From the NCBI GenBank assembly GCA_964477035.1, contig CAYZCW010000001.1:62001-126000 (forward strand): DNA of 64,000 nt. The letters are read 5' to 3'. A program made the translations under genes and the position numbers. Positions 18,066 through 27,576 of this stretch are shown here, one piece after another. A model generated the notes under the pieces. It saw nothing but the letters and a program-made list of their open reading frames with translations. It was not told where the DNA came from and made no database searches. Each line of letters starts with the position of its first letter. Position 1 is the stretch's first letter. This DNA comes from SLSG01 sp964477035. Lineage in GTDB: Bacteria; Bacteroidota; Bacteroidia; Bacteroidales; UBA7960.

Positions 18066-18878
18066 TCAGGTTTTCCAGGCTTTTACCAACAGGCCGGTCC
18101 CCGAACGGTATGGCAGGTATAGGTCTGCCAGGTTCAACAGCAGGCATGGCGGCATCACCAGCAGGTAGTAAAACGGCAAAACCACCCAGAATAGTCTGGC
18201 GTATCCGACGAGGGTGATGGGAATGCGCATGCTCAGCCACCAGGACAGGTTGCCGGGCGGGCCATAGGTGTAGCGGGCTTCCACCCTGCCGAAACCGGCC
18301 TTGCGCAACTTGTCCGCGATTTCCTTCCTGCCGTAGCCGTCCCTGACGTGTTCCTCAATGAAAGAGCGCTCCTGGCCGTGGCCGACCCCGCTGCCCCCCT
18401 GGTCGGACGGGGTGCTGATGAGCAGCATGGCACCGGGTTTCATGGAGCGGAAGAGGTTTGTGAACACCTTCACGTCCTGCTCGATATGCTCCATGACGTC
18501 GACCGAGAGGACCAGATCGAAGGTGCCTGGCTCTTGAAAATCAAGCAGGTCGGCCGTGGCAAAAGAAGCATTCGCCAGGCCGGCCTTTTGGAAAAAGTCC
18601 CGCGAGTTTGCAATCTCCTCCTCCTTGAGGTCTATGGCCCGGATGGTCCAGTCGGGCTGCCTGCGCGCCACATAATAGGTATATTGTCCGAATCCGCTGC
18701 CTGCGTCCAGGACGCTCAGGCGCTGGCCCTGCCGGTTGCGGAAGAACCTTCGCAGCTCCCGGTGAACATGCCAGGTGCGCAGCAGCAGGATGTCGAGCAG
18801 GCGGAAAAGGAGTTTCCGGGTGAGGGTCCACCTGTTAAATAGTCCGCCCAGCTGCCGCTTGATGGGGTCGTACTGCAT
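18066..18878 (-). CDS. Class I SAM-dependent methyltransferase
   Basis: A 270-residue methyltransferase with motif I VLDAGSGFGQYTY (about residues 56-68), acidic post-I motif (IRAIDLKEEEI) and DLVLSVDVMEHIEQD as motif II. The C-terminus (about 215-255) is hydrophobic (FWVVLPFYYLLVMPPCLLL), which suggests membrane association and perhaps a lipid or cell-wall precursor substrate. Substrate is not identifiable. It sits between rbfA and the LolC/E-type permease with gaps of 12 and 10 bp, so the three are likely one operon. Confidence 0.85.
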   Translation of the reverse strand: MQYDPIKRQLGGLFNRWTLTRKLLFRLLDILLLRTWHVHRELRRFFRNRQGQRLSVLDAGSGFGQYTYYVARRQPDWTIRAIDLKEEEIANSRDFFQKAGLANASFATADLLDFQEPGTFDLVLSVDVMEHIEQDVKVFTNLFRSMKPGAMLLISTPSDQGGSGVGHGQERSFIEEHVRDGYGRKEIADKLRKAGFGRVEARYTYGPPGNLSWWLSMRIPITLVGYARLFWVVLPFYYLLVMPPCLLLNLADLYLPYRSGTGLLVKAWKT

Positions 18879-18890
18879 GGGGATACGGGA

Positions 18891-19226
18891 TTATTCCTTG
18901 AGCAGGCGTTCGATGTTGTCGATGTAATCCAGGCTGTCATCAATGAAAAACCGCAATTCCGGGATGTGCCTGAGCTGGTTTCTGGCACGCAGCCCCAGTT
19001 GCCTGCGGATCTCCCGCCCCTGCATATCCACCAGGCGGAGGATGTCTTCTGCCTTCTTCCCGAAGATGCTCAGGTAGACCCTGGCGATGGACAGGTCGCT
19101 GGTGACATTGACTTTGGTCACCGTGACCATGACCCCGGGGAACCAGTCCCTTCCTTCCAACTGGAGGATCTCACCCAGGTCTTTCTGGATGAGGCGGGCG
19201 ATTTTCTTTTGACGGTTCGTTTCCAT
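18891..19226 (-). CDS. rbfA: Ribosome-binding factor A
   Basis: A 111-residue KH-fold protein that assists late 30S maturation and cold adaptation. Typical RbfA features are METNRQKKIARLIQKDL at the start, VTVTKVNVTSDLSIARVYLS in the middle, and LRHIPELRFFIDDSLDY at the end. The ATG at 19226 gives normal length; an upstream in-frame start at 19304 would add 26 unlikely residues. A -7-like TATCTTTG ends only 5 bp before this ATG, so the message could be nearly leaderless. Confidence 0.93.
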   Translation of the reverse strand: METNRQKKIARLIQKDLGEILQLEGRDWFPGVMVTVTKVNVTSDLSIARVYLSIFGKKAEDILRLVDMQGREIRRQLGLRARNQLRHIPELRFFIDDSLDYIDNIERLLKE

Positions 19227-19231
19227 GCCTG

Positions 19232-19239
19232 CAAAGATA
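19232..19239 (-). promoter_or_regulatory. -7 element TATCTTTG upstream of rbfA
   Basis: Exact TAnnTTTG match on the minus strand. No clear TTG is seen 19-21 bp upstream. Its closeness to the rbfA ATG implies a very short or absent 5' UTR. Confidence 0.4.
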
Positions 19240-19292
19240 CGGCAAAAAGAATGAAGGGATGCAGGCCCTGGCGGCCGGTTTTTCTCCGGGTG

Positions 19293-19324
19293 TTTGTGAT
19301 TCATCGGTTTTTCTGATATATTTA
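19293..19324 (+). promoter_or_regulatory. Promoter of the class I fumarase gene
   Basis: TTTG (19293-19296), 20 bp, TATATTTA (19317-19324): near-consensus Bacteroidota promoter, 43 bp before the ATG at 19368. Confidence 0.6.
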
Positions 19325-19367
19325 CCGCTGAACAGCCGTTTCAGTGTAAACCAAAAAATCCGTAAGT

Positions 19368-20984
19368 ATGGCAGCACCGGAATTTTTTTACCAGGATCCC
19401 TATCCCCTGGGGGAGGATCAGACAGACTATTACCTGCTGGGCAAGGAGCATGTTTCCCTGGACACTTTCAGGGGGGAACCCGTCCTGTGTGTGGAGCCCG
19501 AAGCCCTGGAAAAACTGGCGCGCGCCGCCCTACGGGACGCCTCCTTCATGCTCCGCAGTGCCCATGTCCGCCAGATGGCGGCCATTCTGGAGGATCCCGA
19601 TGCCAGTGAAAACGACAAGTATGTGGCCCTGACCATGTTGCGCAATGCGGAAATATCGGCCAGGGGACTCCTTCCGTTCTGCCAGGATACGGGCACGGCC
19701 ACCATCTTTGCCAGGAAGGGCCAAAGGGTATGGACCGGTGGGGGAGACCGTGAGGCGCTTTCCAGGGGGGCTTATAAGACCTATACGGAAGAAAACCTGC
19801 GCTACTCCCAGGTAATCCCCCTGGATATGTACAAGGAAAAGAATTCCGGTACCAACCTCCCGGTCCAGATCGACATCAACGCGGTGGCCGGAGAGGAGTA
19901 CCATTTCCTGTTTGTGGCCAAGGGGGGCGGGTCGGCCAACAAAACCGCCCTGTTTCAGGAAACCAAGGCCTTGCTGAACCCGGCCAGCCTGGAGCGCTTT
20001 CTGGCAGACAAGCTGAAAACACTGGGTACGGCCGCCTGCCCGCCCTATCATGTGGCTTTTGTCATCGGGGGGACCTCGGCAGAGTCCTGCCTGAAAACCG
20101 TGAAGCTTGCCACGGCCAAATATTATGACGACCTCCCCGGAGAGGGCAACGAGGGGGGACAGGCCTTCCGGGACCGCGCCCTGGAGGAGAAGGTGCTGGA
20201 GGCCGCCTACAAGCTCGGCATCGGCGCTCAGTTTGGTGGAAAATACTTTGCCCTGGATGTGCGCATCATCCGCCTGCCCCGCCACGGGGCCTCCTGTCCC
20301 GTGGGCATGGGCGTGTCCTGTGCCGCCGACCGCAACATCAAGGCTAAAATCAACCGGGACGGGATCTGGATCGAAAAGCTGGAAACCAATCCCGGGGCCT
20401 ACATCCCCGGGTCCTTCCAAGGGAAGGAGGAAGGCGGGGCGGTCCGGATCGATCTGAACCAGCCCATGAAGGATATCCTGGGGGAACTGAGCAAACACCC
20501 GGTGGGCACGCGCCTCTCCCTCCATGGCACCATCATCGTCGGAAGGGACATTGCCCACGCCAGGCTGAAAGAACGTCTGGACGCAGGGGAAGGACTTCCT
20601 CAGTACATCCGGGACCATCCGATCTATTATGCCGGTCCCGCGAAAACTCCCGAAGGCATGGCTTCGGGGTCGTTCGGGCCAACCACTGCCGGCCGCATGG
20701 ACTCCTATGTGGACCTGTTCCAGCAGCATGGCGGCAGCATGGTCATGATCGCCAAAGGGAACCGCAGCCAGGCCGTAACGGATGCCTGCAAAAAGCACGG
20801 CGGGTTTTACCTGGGCAGCATCGGCGGACCCGCCGCGGTGCTTGCGCAGGAGAACATCCGGAAGGTCGAGCTGCTGGAGTACCCGGAGCTGGGCATGGAG
20901 GCCATTTACCGCATCGAGGTGGCGGATTTCCCGGCCTTCATCCTGGTGGACGACAAGGGCAACGATTTCTACAGGATGTTGTAA
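19368..20984 (+). CDS. Fumarate hydratase class I (iron-sulfur type)
   Basis: Interconverts fumarate and malate in the TCA cycle using an oxygen-sensitive 4Fe-4S cluster. The 538-residue chain has both modules fused, as in E. coli FumA/FumB: an alpha region with LPFCQDTGTATIFARKG and a C-terminal beta region with YYAGPAKTPEGMASGSFGPTTAGRMD. Cluster cysteines are expected in FCQDTG, ASCPVGMGVSC and a third site; the first two are visible. The next gene downstream on the same strand is an unrelated class II fumarase, so the organism has two fumarase types side by side. Confidence 0.94.
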   Translation: MAAPEFFYQDPYPLGEDQTDYYLLGKEHVSLDTFRGEPVLCVEPEALEKLARAALRDASFMLRSAHVRQMAAILEDPDASENDKYVALTMLRNAEISARGLLPFCQDTGTATIFARKGQRVWTGGGDREALSRGAYKTYTEENLRYSQVIPLDMYKEKNSGTNLPVQIDINAVAGEEYHFLFVAKGGGSANKTALFQETKALLNPASLERFLADKLKTLGTAACPPYHVAFVIGGTSAESCLKTVKLATAKYYDDLPGEGNEGGQAFRDRALEEKVLEAAYKLGIGAQFGGKYFALDVRIIRLPRHGASCPVGMGVSCAADRNIKAKINRDGIWIEKLETNPGAYIPGSFQGKEEGGAVRIDLNQPMKDILGELSKHPVGTRLSLHGTIIVGRDIAHARLKERLDAGEGLPQYIRDHPIYYAGPAKTPEGMASGSFGPTTAGRMDSYVDLFQQHGGSMVMIAKGNRSQAVTDACKKHGGFYLGSIGGPAAVLAQENIRKVELLEYPELGMEAIYRIEVADFPAFILVDDKGNDFYRML

Positions 20985-21049
20985 GCGGCGCCAGGTGCAT
21001 GGCTTATGAATGAACATGTGGTGTGCCGGCGCTGTTTAGCTGGTAAACC

Positions 21050-21094
21050 TTCCTGCCGGCTCCCGTTGCCTTAGGGCGCAGGCAACGGCAGGAA
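21050..21094 (+). promoter_or_regulatory. Long hairpin in the fumC 5' region
   Basis: TTCCTG (21050-21055) and CCGTTGCC (21063-21070) pair with GGCAACGG (21081-21088) and CAGGAA (21089-21094). This gives 14 base pairs with a 7-nt bulge and a 10-nt loop. No T-tract follows, so it is not a simple terminator. It ends 15 bp before the fumC ATG. Confidence 0.5.
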
Positions 21095-21109
21095 CCAAGA
21101 CCACCGCAT

Positions 21110-22489
<1,380 letters not shown>

Positions 22490-22500
22490 AAGGCCGGGGG

Positions 22501-23373
22501 TCAGTACGACCAGAGGTCGTGCTCGAAGTTGCGGATCTCTTCCTGGATTCGCTGGGCCTCCAGAAGGGCATCCATGCCCGTGTAATACTCCCCGATGCGC
22601 CGGTCGTGTACGTTGGACGCCTTGTAGATCGTGCTGCTGAAAAAGCGCCGGATAAACAGGTCATCGTATGACATGCGCATGGCGTCATTGTAACGGTTGA
22701 AAACCGGGGCATTGACGAATATGTCGCGGGCTTCCGGGAAATAGATCCAGAACAGGGGTTCGTCCCCGCGTACCTCCCCCGTCAGCGGGTCGATGGCTTC
22801 CCGGACCGGGCAAATGCCCAGGATGCGTACCTCGAGTACCGAGCGTTTGCTGTCGAAGTACCAGTCTTCCTTGATGCGGAAGCGCATGATGTCGGCGGGG
22901 TTGAAGGAGATGGTGATGGTCGTGTCGTACTCGTCATAAGGCGGATCGGGCCGCTGCATGGTGATGTTCTGGGTTCTGTCAAGCGTGGCCATGAGTGCCT
23001 GCGGGTCGAGCGGGACGGAGAAGTCCTCGGCGTCCACGCTGTAGGGGGTGATGTTTCCCTCGGCAATGCCGTCCATGATCACCTGCATCAGGCTGCGCAT
23101 ATTGCCCGAAGGGGTCGGGGGAAAATACAGGGGCTGGTTCATCTTTTCCCTCAGGTCGATCAGCTGCCATACCCTTTTGGACCAGAGCACATCTGTCTCC
23201 CGGATATAGGGAAACTCCACGGGCTTGCGGTCGACCTGGTCGGTCCGGTCCCAGGCCCCGTCACGGGCCGGCCGTCCTTCCTGTCCTGGCTGCGCAGGCT
23301 GCGCGGACTGCGCAAGCAGGCCTGAGGGGAACACCAGCGCCAGCAGGCAAATAACAAGCAAATTTCGTATCAT
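22501..23373 (-). CDS. gldN: Type IX secretion / gliding motility protein GldN (PorN)
   Basis: Periplasmic T9SS component, 290 residues with a signal peptide (LLVICLLALVFPSGLLAQ). In the family GldN/PorN forms rings with the lipoprotein GldK/PorK under the outer membrane and links to GldM. Recognisable sequence includes VLWSKRVWQLIDLREKMNQPL, then the KEDWYFDSKRSVLEVRILGI and PLFWIYFPEARDI segments. It is last in the order gldK-gldL-gldM-gldN, 27 bp after gldM. Confidence 0.94.
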   Translation of the reverse strand: MIRNLLVICLLALVFPSGLLAQSAQPAQPGQEGRPARDGAWDRTDQVDRKPVEFPYIRETDVLWSKRVWQLIDLREKMNQPLYFPPTPSGNMRSLMQVIMDGIAEGNITPYSVDAEDFSVPLDPQALMATLDRTQNITMQRPDPPYDEYDTTITISFNPADIMRFRIKEDWYFDSKRSVLEVRILGICPVREAIDPLTGEVRGDEPLFWIYFPEARDIFVNAPVFNRYNDAMRMSYDDLFIRRFFSSTIYKASNVHDRRIGEYYTGMDALLEAQRIQEEIRNFEHDLWSY

Positions 23374-23400
23374 GGGTTGACCTCCTTATGATTAGGCTTT

Positions 23401-24987
23401 TTAGTTGATGGTAAAACTCAGGGGCGACAGGGTCCTGACCCTTCCGTCGGGTCCCGGCCGCGTTGTGATGTTTTCAAAGATGATGCGCTGCCCCCGGCCG
23501 GCATTGGATATCACCTGCTGCATCTCTGCGGAGAACTGGTTGCCGGTGGCCCGGAAAGTCCGGACGTCCCCGGCCATGGTGGTCACCATCGTGAAGGATT
23601 CAATCTCGAAATTCATGTCGAACTCGAAGTTCTCCATGCGGGGGATGATGGCCCTGGCAAGCAGCAGCTCGTCCCTGGTGATCCGGCCCTCGCGGCGGTT
23701 GGCAATGTAGGCCACCGGGTCGGGCACGTTGCGCACGCGGAAATTGCTCGTCCCCATATTGCGGGTGGTGCCGTCCACCAGGGCGTTGACCGTGATGTTG
23801 ATCTCACGGGTGCCGGGCTGCACCTGCACGATGTAGCTGCCGTCCGACTGGCGGGTCAGGCTGCCTCCGGCCGAGATGACCGGACGAAGGTTTTCGGTCG
23901 GGATGCCGGGGGCGGAAATGGATACCGGGTTGGGCACCCCCACATAGAACAGGTTCATGCGGTCGGCCGATACCGTAACGGATGGCCGCTCCACGATGTA
24001 CTGGGCCGTGAAGGGATACTCCTGGGGATAGCCCGTGGGCGACACGATGCGGATGACACCCCGGTGGGTCTGCGGCCCCGTGGAAGAGGCCGGGATGCGC
24101 AGTCGTCCCACCCCGTCCTGGGTGGGCACCGACCTGCCTCCGACAAAGATCTCGGGATTCTGGCGGGTGTCGATGGCCGCCACGAAAATATCCGCCTCAT
24201 AATAGTCGTTCAGGAGCACGATCTGGCTGTTGGGGACGACCCTCGCCTCGATCTGGTCGAACTTGAAGTCGTCGGCCGTGATGGCCCCATAGAGAAGGTT
24301 GATGGCATCAAACTCCGCATTGCGGATTTCGGTGATCAGGCGGCTGAGGTTGGTGGCCACCGCCACGGAGATGACGCGGTCAAACATCAGCTGTTGCCAG
24401 CTGATCTCGGTGTCCTGCCTGTAAAACGGCCCTTCCACGTCCAGTCCCACCTGGATGAACTCTGCCAGGTTGTGGCTGCCCATGATCCGGTCAATCTCTT
24501 CCTTGAAATGGGCGATTTTCTCGCGGAGCTCATAAGCCCTCGTGCCACGGCCGCCGTCCCGGGTCGGTTCCTGGATGTTGTCGCGCAGCCAGAAGCGGGA
24601 GGAGATGCTGTAGTTGTCTTTTTTCTTTAAATCGTGCAGGTTCAGCACGGCTGCCTCTTCCAGGCTGATCCCGTTCAGCTCGGAGATCATCTGGTGGCGC
24701 TGCTGGATGATGTAATCGATCAGTTCGTCGGCAAGGTCCTTGACGTATTGGGCCTCATCGTAGAAGGGCTGTACTTTATCCTCCGAAATGGCCTTTTGCT
24801 GGTCGAAGTCCCGGTACACCATGTCCACCTTCAGCTCGAAATTCCTGTTGGTCTGCTCCAGTCCCTCGTTGATCATGGGAAAAGAATCCAGCACCTCCAC
24901 CGACACGTTCAGTGCCATCAGTGCAAGAAATACCAGGTACATCAAGCCGATGAGTTTTTGCCTGGGGGTTTGTTTAGCACCTGCCAT
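23401..24987 (-). CDS. gldM: Type IX secretion / gliding motor protein GldM (PorM)
   Basis: Inner-membrane motor subunit with one N-terminal TM helix (LIGLMYLVFLALMALNVSV) and four periplasmic domains reaching GldK/GldN; 528 residues. The start at 24987 (MAGAKQTPRQK) is preferred over 25002 because it puts the conserved Arg at residue 9, the position of Arg9 in Flavobacterium johnsoniae GldM, which pairs with GldL Glu49 in the proton path. The C-terminal domain includes SFTMVTTMAGDVRTFRATG. The gene is flanked by gldL (75 bp) and gldN (27 bp). Confidence 0.94.
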   Translation of the reverse strand: MAGAKQTPRQKLIGLMYLVFLALMALNVSVEVLDSFPMINEGLEQTNRNFELKVDMVYRDFDQQKAISEDKVQPFYDEAQYVKDLADELIDYIIQQRHQMISELNGISLEEAAVLNLHDLKKKDNYSISSRFWLRDNIQEPTRDGGRGTRAYELREKIAHFKEEIDRIMGSHNLAEFIQVGLDVEGPFYRQDTEISWQQLMFDRVISVAVATNLSRLITEIRNAEFDAINLLYGAITADDFKFDQIEARVVPNSQIVLLNDYYEADIFVAAIDTRQNPEIFVGGRSVPTQDGVGRLRIPASSTGPQTHRGVIRIVSPTGYPQEYPFTAQYIVERPSVTVSADRMNLFYVGVPNPVSISAPGIPTENLRPVISAGGSLTRQSDGSYIVQVQPGTREINITVNALVDGTTRNMGTSNFRVRNVPDPVAYIANRREGRITRDELLLARAIIPRMENFEFDMNFEIESFTMVTTMAGDVRTFRATGNQFSAEMQQVISNAGRGQRIIFENITTRPGPDGRVRTLSPLSFTIN

Positions 24988-25062
24988 AGTCTGTCGTTTC
25001 ATTGCCCGGCCGGTCCCTTACCGGCAATCGTCGGATGGGCCTTCCCGGGCGATCTGGTTGTC

Positions 25063-26097
25063 CTAGCGGTTTACATTAAAATTCATGGCCGACAGCATGT
25101 TGCCGTATACGCTGTTCAGCGCGCGGATGTTGTTGGTGAGCTGGTCGAGCTCGCCCTGGTATTTCTGGGTGGTCAGCAGGGTCTGGTTCACGTTTTCTTC
25201 GAGCGATCCCATGGTCTTGTTGAGCCGTTCGGTGGAATCCGCCTGGGTGCCGGCCGACTGGAGCTGGATCTCGTAGGCGGCATTCAGGGCCGACAGGTTC
25301 TGGGCCGTCTTCTGCAACTGATCGCTGTAGTTTTTTCCGTGGGAGGAAGCAGCCTGCATGGCCTCCACCGCATCGGTCAGCACGGCCGCATTCTGGCTGT
25401 AGGCCTTGCCCATTTCGTTGGAGTAACCGGTCATGTTCCGGATGCTCTTGGCCAGGTCTTCCGATGCATAGAGGTTGTCCTGGGCCGAAGCGGCCGTCTT
25501 CTTGTAGCTCTCGCTCATGTCCTTCATGGAGTGGACCACATCCTTGAGGCTGTTGGTGTATTCCCCGGAAAGGCTGAGATCGTGCTTAAGGTACTCGGTC
25601 TTGTTCTTGTATGACTGGCTGAGCTCCAGCACAGACTTGGAGGCCGACTCCATGTTCTGGACATACTGGTTGGTGGCTGCGGCCGCATTGGACATGTCGG
25701 CCAGCCGGGCGGCATTGTCGCTCAGGTTGCGCAGGCCGCGCCCCAGGTTGTTGACCAGTTCGGGCCCGATATTGGCCTCCTCCAACAGCCTGTCCAGGTT
25801 GGCAGACAGGCTGATGTTCGCCGTGCCAGCGGCCCTGCCGTCCCTGGATGTGGCAGAGGCATCCTCCAGTCCGGCCAGCTCGGGATACACCAGGCTCCAG
25901 TCCGGTTCCTCATGAACCTTCTCAAATGCAGAGAAGAAAAACACGACGACTTCCGTACCCATACCAACAATCAGGGCGATGTCTGCAAATTGCCAGTGCA
26001 TGATTTTGAAAAGGGCTCCCAGGATCACAATGGAGGCACCCCATCCGTACAGTCTGGACATGAAGACTTTCCAGGTTTTTGAGTTTGCGAATCTCAT
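25063..26097 (-). CDS. gldL: Type IX secretion / gliding motor protein GldL (PorL)
   Basis: Inner-membrane, proton-driven motor subunit forming a pentamer around the GldM TM helices. The 344-residue chain has two TM helices (about 12-32 and 38-58). Glu49, in ALIVGMGTEVVVFFF, matches the essential Glu49 of F. johnsoniae GldL, and the intervening KIMHW motif is conserved. The remaining ~280 residues form a long cytoplasmic coiled-coil tail rich in Ser, Asn and Ala, longer than in the Flavobacterium protein (known of Bacteroidales PorL). It sits between gldK and gldM. Confidence 0.94.
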   Translation of the reverse strand: MRFANSKTWKVFMSRLYGWGASIVILGALFKIMHWQFADIALIVGMGTEVVVFFFSAFEKVHEEPDWSLVYPELAGLEDASATSRDGRAAGTANISLSANLDRLLEEANIGPELVNNLGRGLRNLSDNAARLADMSNAAAATNQYVQNMESASKSVLELSQSYKNKTEYLKHDLSLSGEYTNSLKDVVHSMKDMSESYKKTAASAQDNLYASEDLAKSIRNMTGYSNEMGKAYSQNAAVLTDAVEAMQAASSHGKNYSDQLQKTAQNLSALNAAYEIQLQSAGTQADSTERLNKTMGSLEENVNQTLLTTQKYQGELDQLTNNIRALNSVYGNMLSAMNFNVNR

Positions 26098-26133
26098 AAG
26101 GCGTTGGATGAAAAAAGGTTAAAAATGACTGGA

Positions 26134-27498
26134 TTAATAAACGTTGGATGCGCCGCGTCCATCCCTGCGGTCGCGACCGGGATAGGTCTGTACGCAACGG
26201 AAGCCGATATAGGATTTGGCCGTATCCTGGTATTCATAGGTGCGGGTGCTGACTTGCAGGAAATACCCCACGTCCTTCCAGGATCCCCCGCGGACCACCT
26301 TGCGCTTCATGACGGGCGGATCGTCGGGGGCTGCATCGTACTGGTAGTCGGGATTCATGTCGTGCCCGATGATATAGAAAGACTCATCGTAGACGCTCCG
26401 GGTCCACTCGGACACATTGCCTGCCATGTCAAACAACCCGAAATTGTTCGGGGGGTAGTGTCCGACAATCACGGTCTGGTAGCCTCCGTCCCCTATGTAA
26501 TTCCCGCGGAGGGGCTTGAAGTTGGCCAGGAAACATCCTTCGGCATTTCGTACATAGGGTCCTCCCCAGGGGTACGGGCTGTGTTGCAGGCCACCCCTTG
26601 CGGCATACTCCCACTCCGCCTCGGAAGGCAGGGAGAATTCCATGGCATAGGGCCTTTCCCTGCCGGCCAGGTAGCTGTTCAGCAAGTTGGTGCGCCATAC
26701 GGTGAAGGCGCGTGCCTGCTCCCAGTTAACCCCCACGACCGGGTAATGGTCGTAGGTGGGGTGCCAGAAGTACCGCTGGGTCATGGGCTCGTTATAGGTG
26801 TAGGAAAAATCACGGATCCAGGCCAGGGTGTCGGGATACACGGCGGTCTGTTCCCTGATGATGAATTCGTTCCGCGGGGTGTCCCTTTCGGAGACCCTTG
26901 CGGCCCTTCTGAGATCCACCCGGTGGTACTGGTATACCAGCTTGCGGGTATCGATCTCCCGGCGGCGGAAAAACCGCTCGTGGTCCTCCAGGTAGAGGTC
27001 CCTGAGGGCGTCGATCACCTCCGGATCGCTGCTGTTATAGGGAATCCTGCCCGCCCGGCTCCAGTTCAGGGGGACATTTTCCAGCTGCAGAATGTCGTTG
27101 CCCCAGGTCAGCTCGACCAGTTCCGGGTCAAAGCGCCTGCCATCCTCGCGGAAGTCGTCGTGGATGAACTCCACATAGTCGTTTTCCACCAGCATTCTCA
27201 TGGCGATGGAGTCCCTGACCCAGTGGACAAACTGCCTGTACTGGTTGTTGGTGATCTCGGTTTCGTCCATGTAGAAGGCCGGCAGGGAAATGGTCCGGGA
27301 CACGGCAGTGTGTCCATAGGCCGGGTCTTCATCCGACGGACCCATGGTAAAGCTTCCCATGGGGATGAACACCATGCCCGGGGGGTCGGCATAGAAACCG
27401 TCCGGGCGGTCCTCCACCCCGGTCAGGTGCCCCCGGCTGGAACGGTTGCAACTCCCCAGAAGAACCAATGGTATCAGGAATAAAAAAAGTCTCTTCAT
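26134..27498 (-). CDS. gldK: Type IX secretion lipoprotein GldK (PorK)
   Basis: Outer-membrane-anchored lipoprotein of the FGE-sulfatase (SUMF1) fold, 454 residues. It forms the periplasmic ring with GldN. The signal peptide ends in a lipobox LLGSC with Cys17 as the acylation site. FGE-like landmarks are FIPMGSFTMGPSDEDP, YMDETEITNNQYRQF, PVVGVNWEQARAF, LPSEAEWEYAARGG and the C-terminal VVRGGSWKDVGYFLQVSTR. It is the first gene after porP and has its own upstream -7 box and a perfect palindrome. Confidence 0.95.
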   Translation of the reverse strand: MKRLFLFLIPLVLLGSCNRSSRGHLTGVEDRPDGFYADPPGMVFIPMGSFTMGPSDEDPAYGHTAVSRTISLPAFYMDETEITNNQYRQFVHWVRDSIAMRMLVENDYVEFIHDDFREDGRRFDPELVELTWGNDILQLENVPLNWSRAGRIPYNSSDPEVIDALRDLYLEDHERFFRRREIDTRKLVYQYHRVDLRRAARVSERDTPRNEFIIREQTAVYPDTLAWIRDFSYTYNEPMTQRYFWHPTYDHYPVVGVNWEQARAFTVWRTNLLNSYLAGRERPYAMEFSLPSEAEWEYAARGGLQHSPYPWGGPYVRNAEGCFLANFKPLRGNYIGDGGYQTVIVGHYPPNNFGLFDMAGNVSEWTRSVYDESFYIIGHDMNPDYQYDAAPDDPPVMKRKVVRGGSWKDVGYFLQVSTRTYEYQDTAKSYIGFRCVQTYPGRDRRDGRGASNVY

Positions 27499-27540
27499 GG
27501 CAGCTTTGGTTGTTTGTTGTCCTTTGGGCGATTCAAAGGC

Positions 27541-27576
27541 TTACATATATTATATGTAAAAGTAGCATCAAAGTTA
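27541..27576 (-). promoter_or_regulatory. Promoter -7 box and perfect 19-bp palindrome upstream of gldK
   Basis: TAACTTTG (27576-27569, minus) matches TAnnTTTG. Just downstream, TTACATATA-T-TATATGTAA (27541-27559) is a perfect inverted repeat with 9-bp arms and a 1-bp spacer. It would cover roughly +3 to +21 of the transcript, an operator-like position before gldKLMN. Alternatively it could form a weak RNA hairpin. Confidence 0.55.

Noticed and set aside
19530..21017. A 495-codon minus-strand frame opposite the class I fumarase
   Set aside because: Same antisense artefact; the plus strand has fumarase motifs over its whole length.
26104..27483. A 459-codon plus-strand frame opposite gldK
   Set aside because: Mirror of gldK, which has a lipobox and FGE-like motifs.
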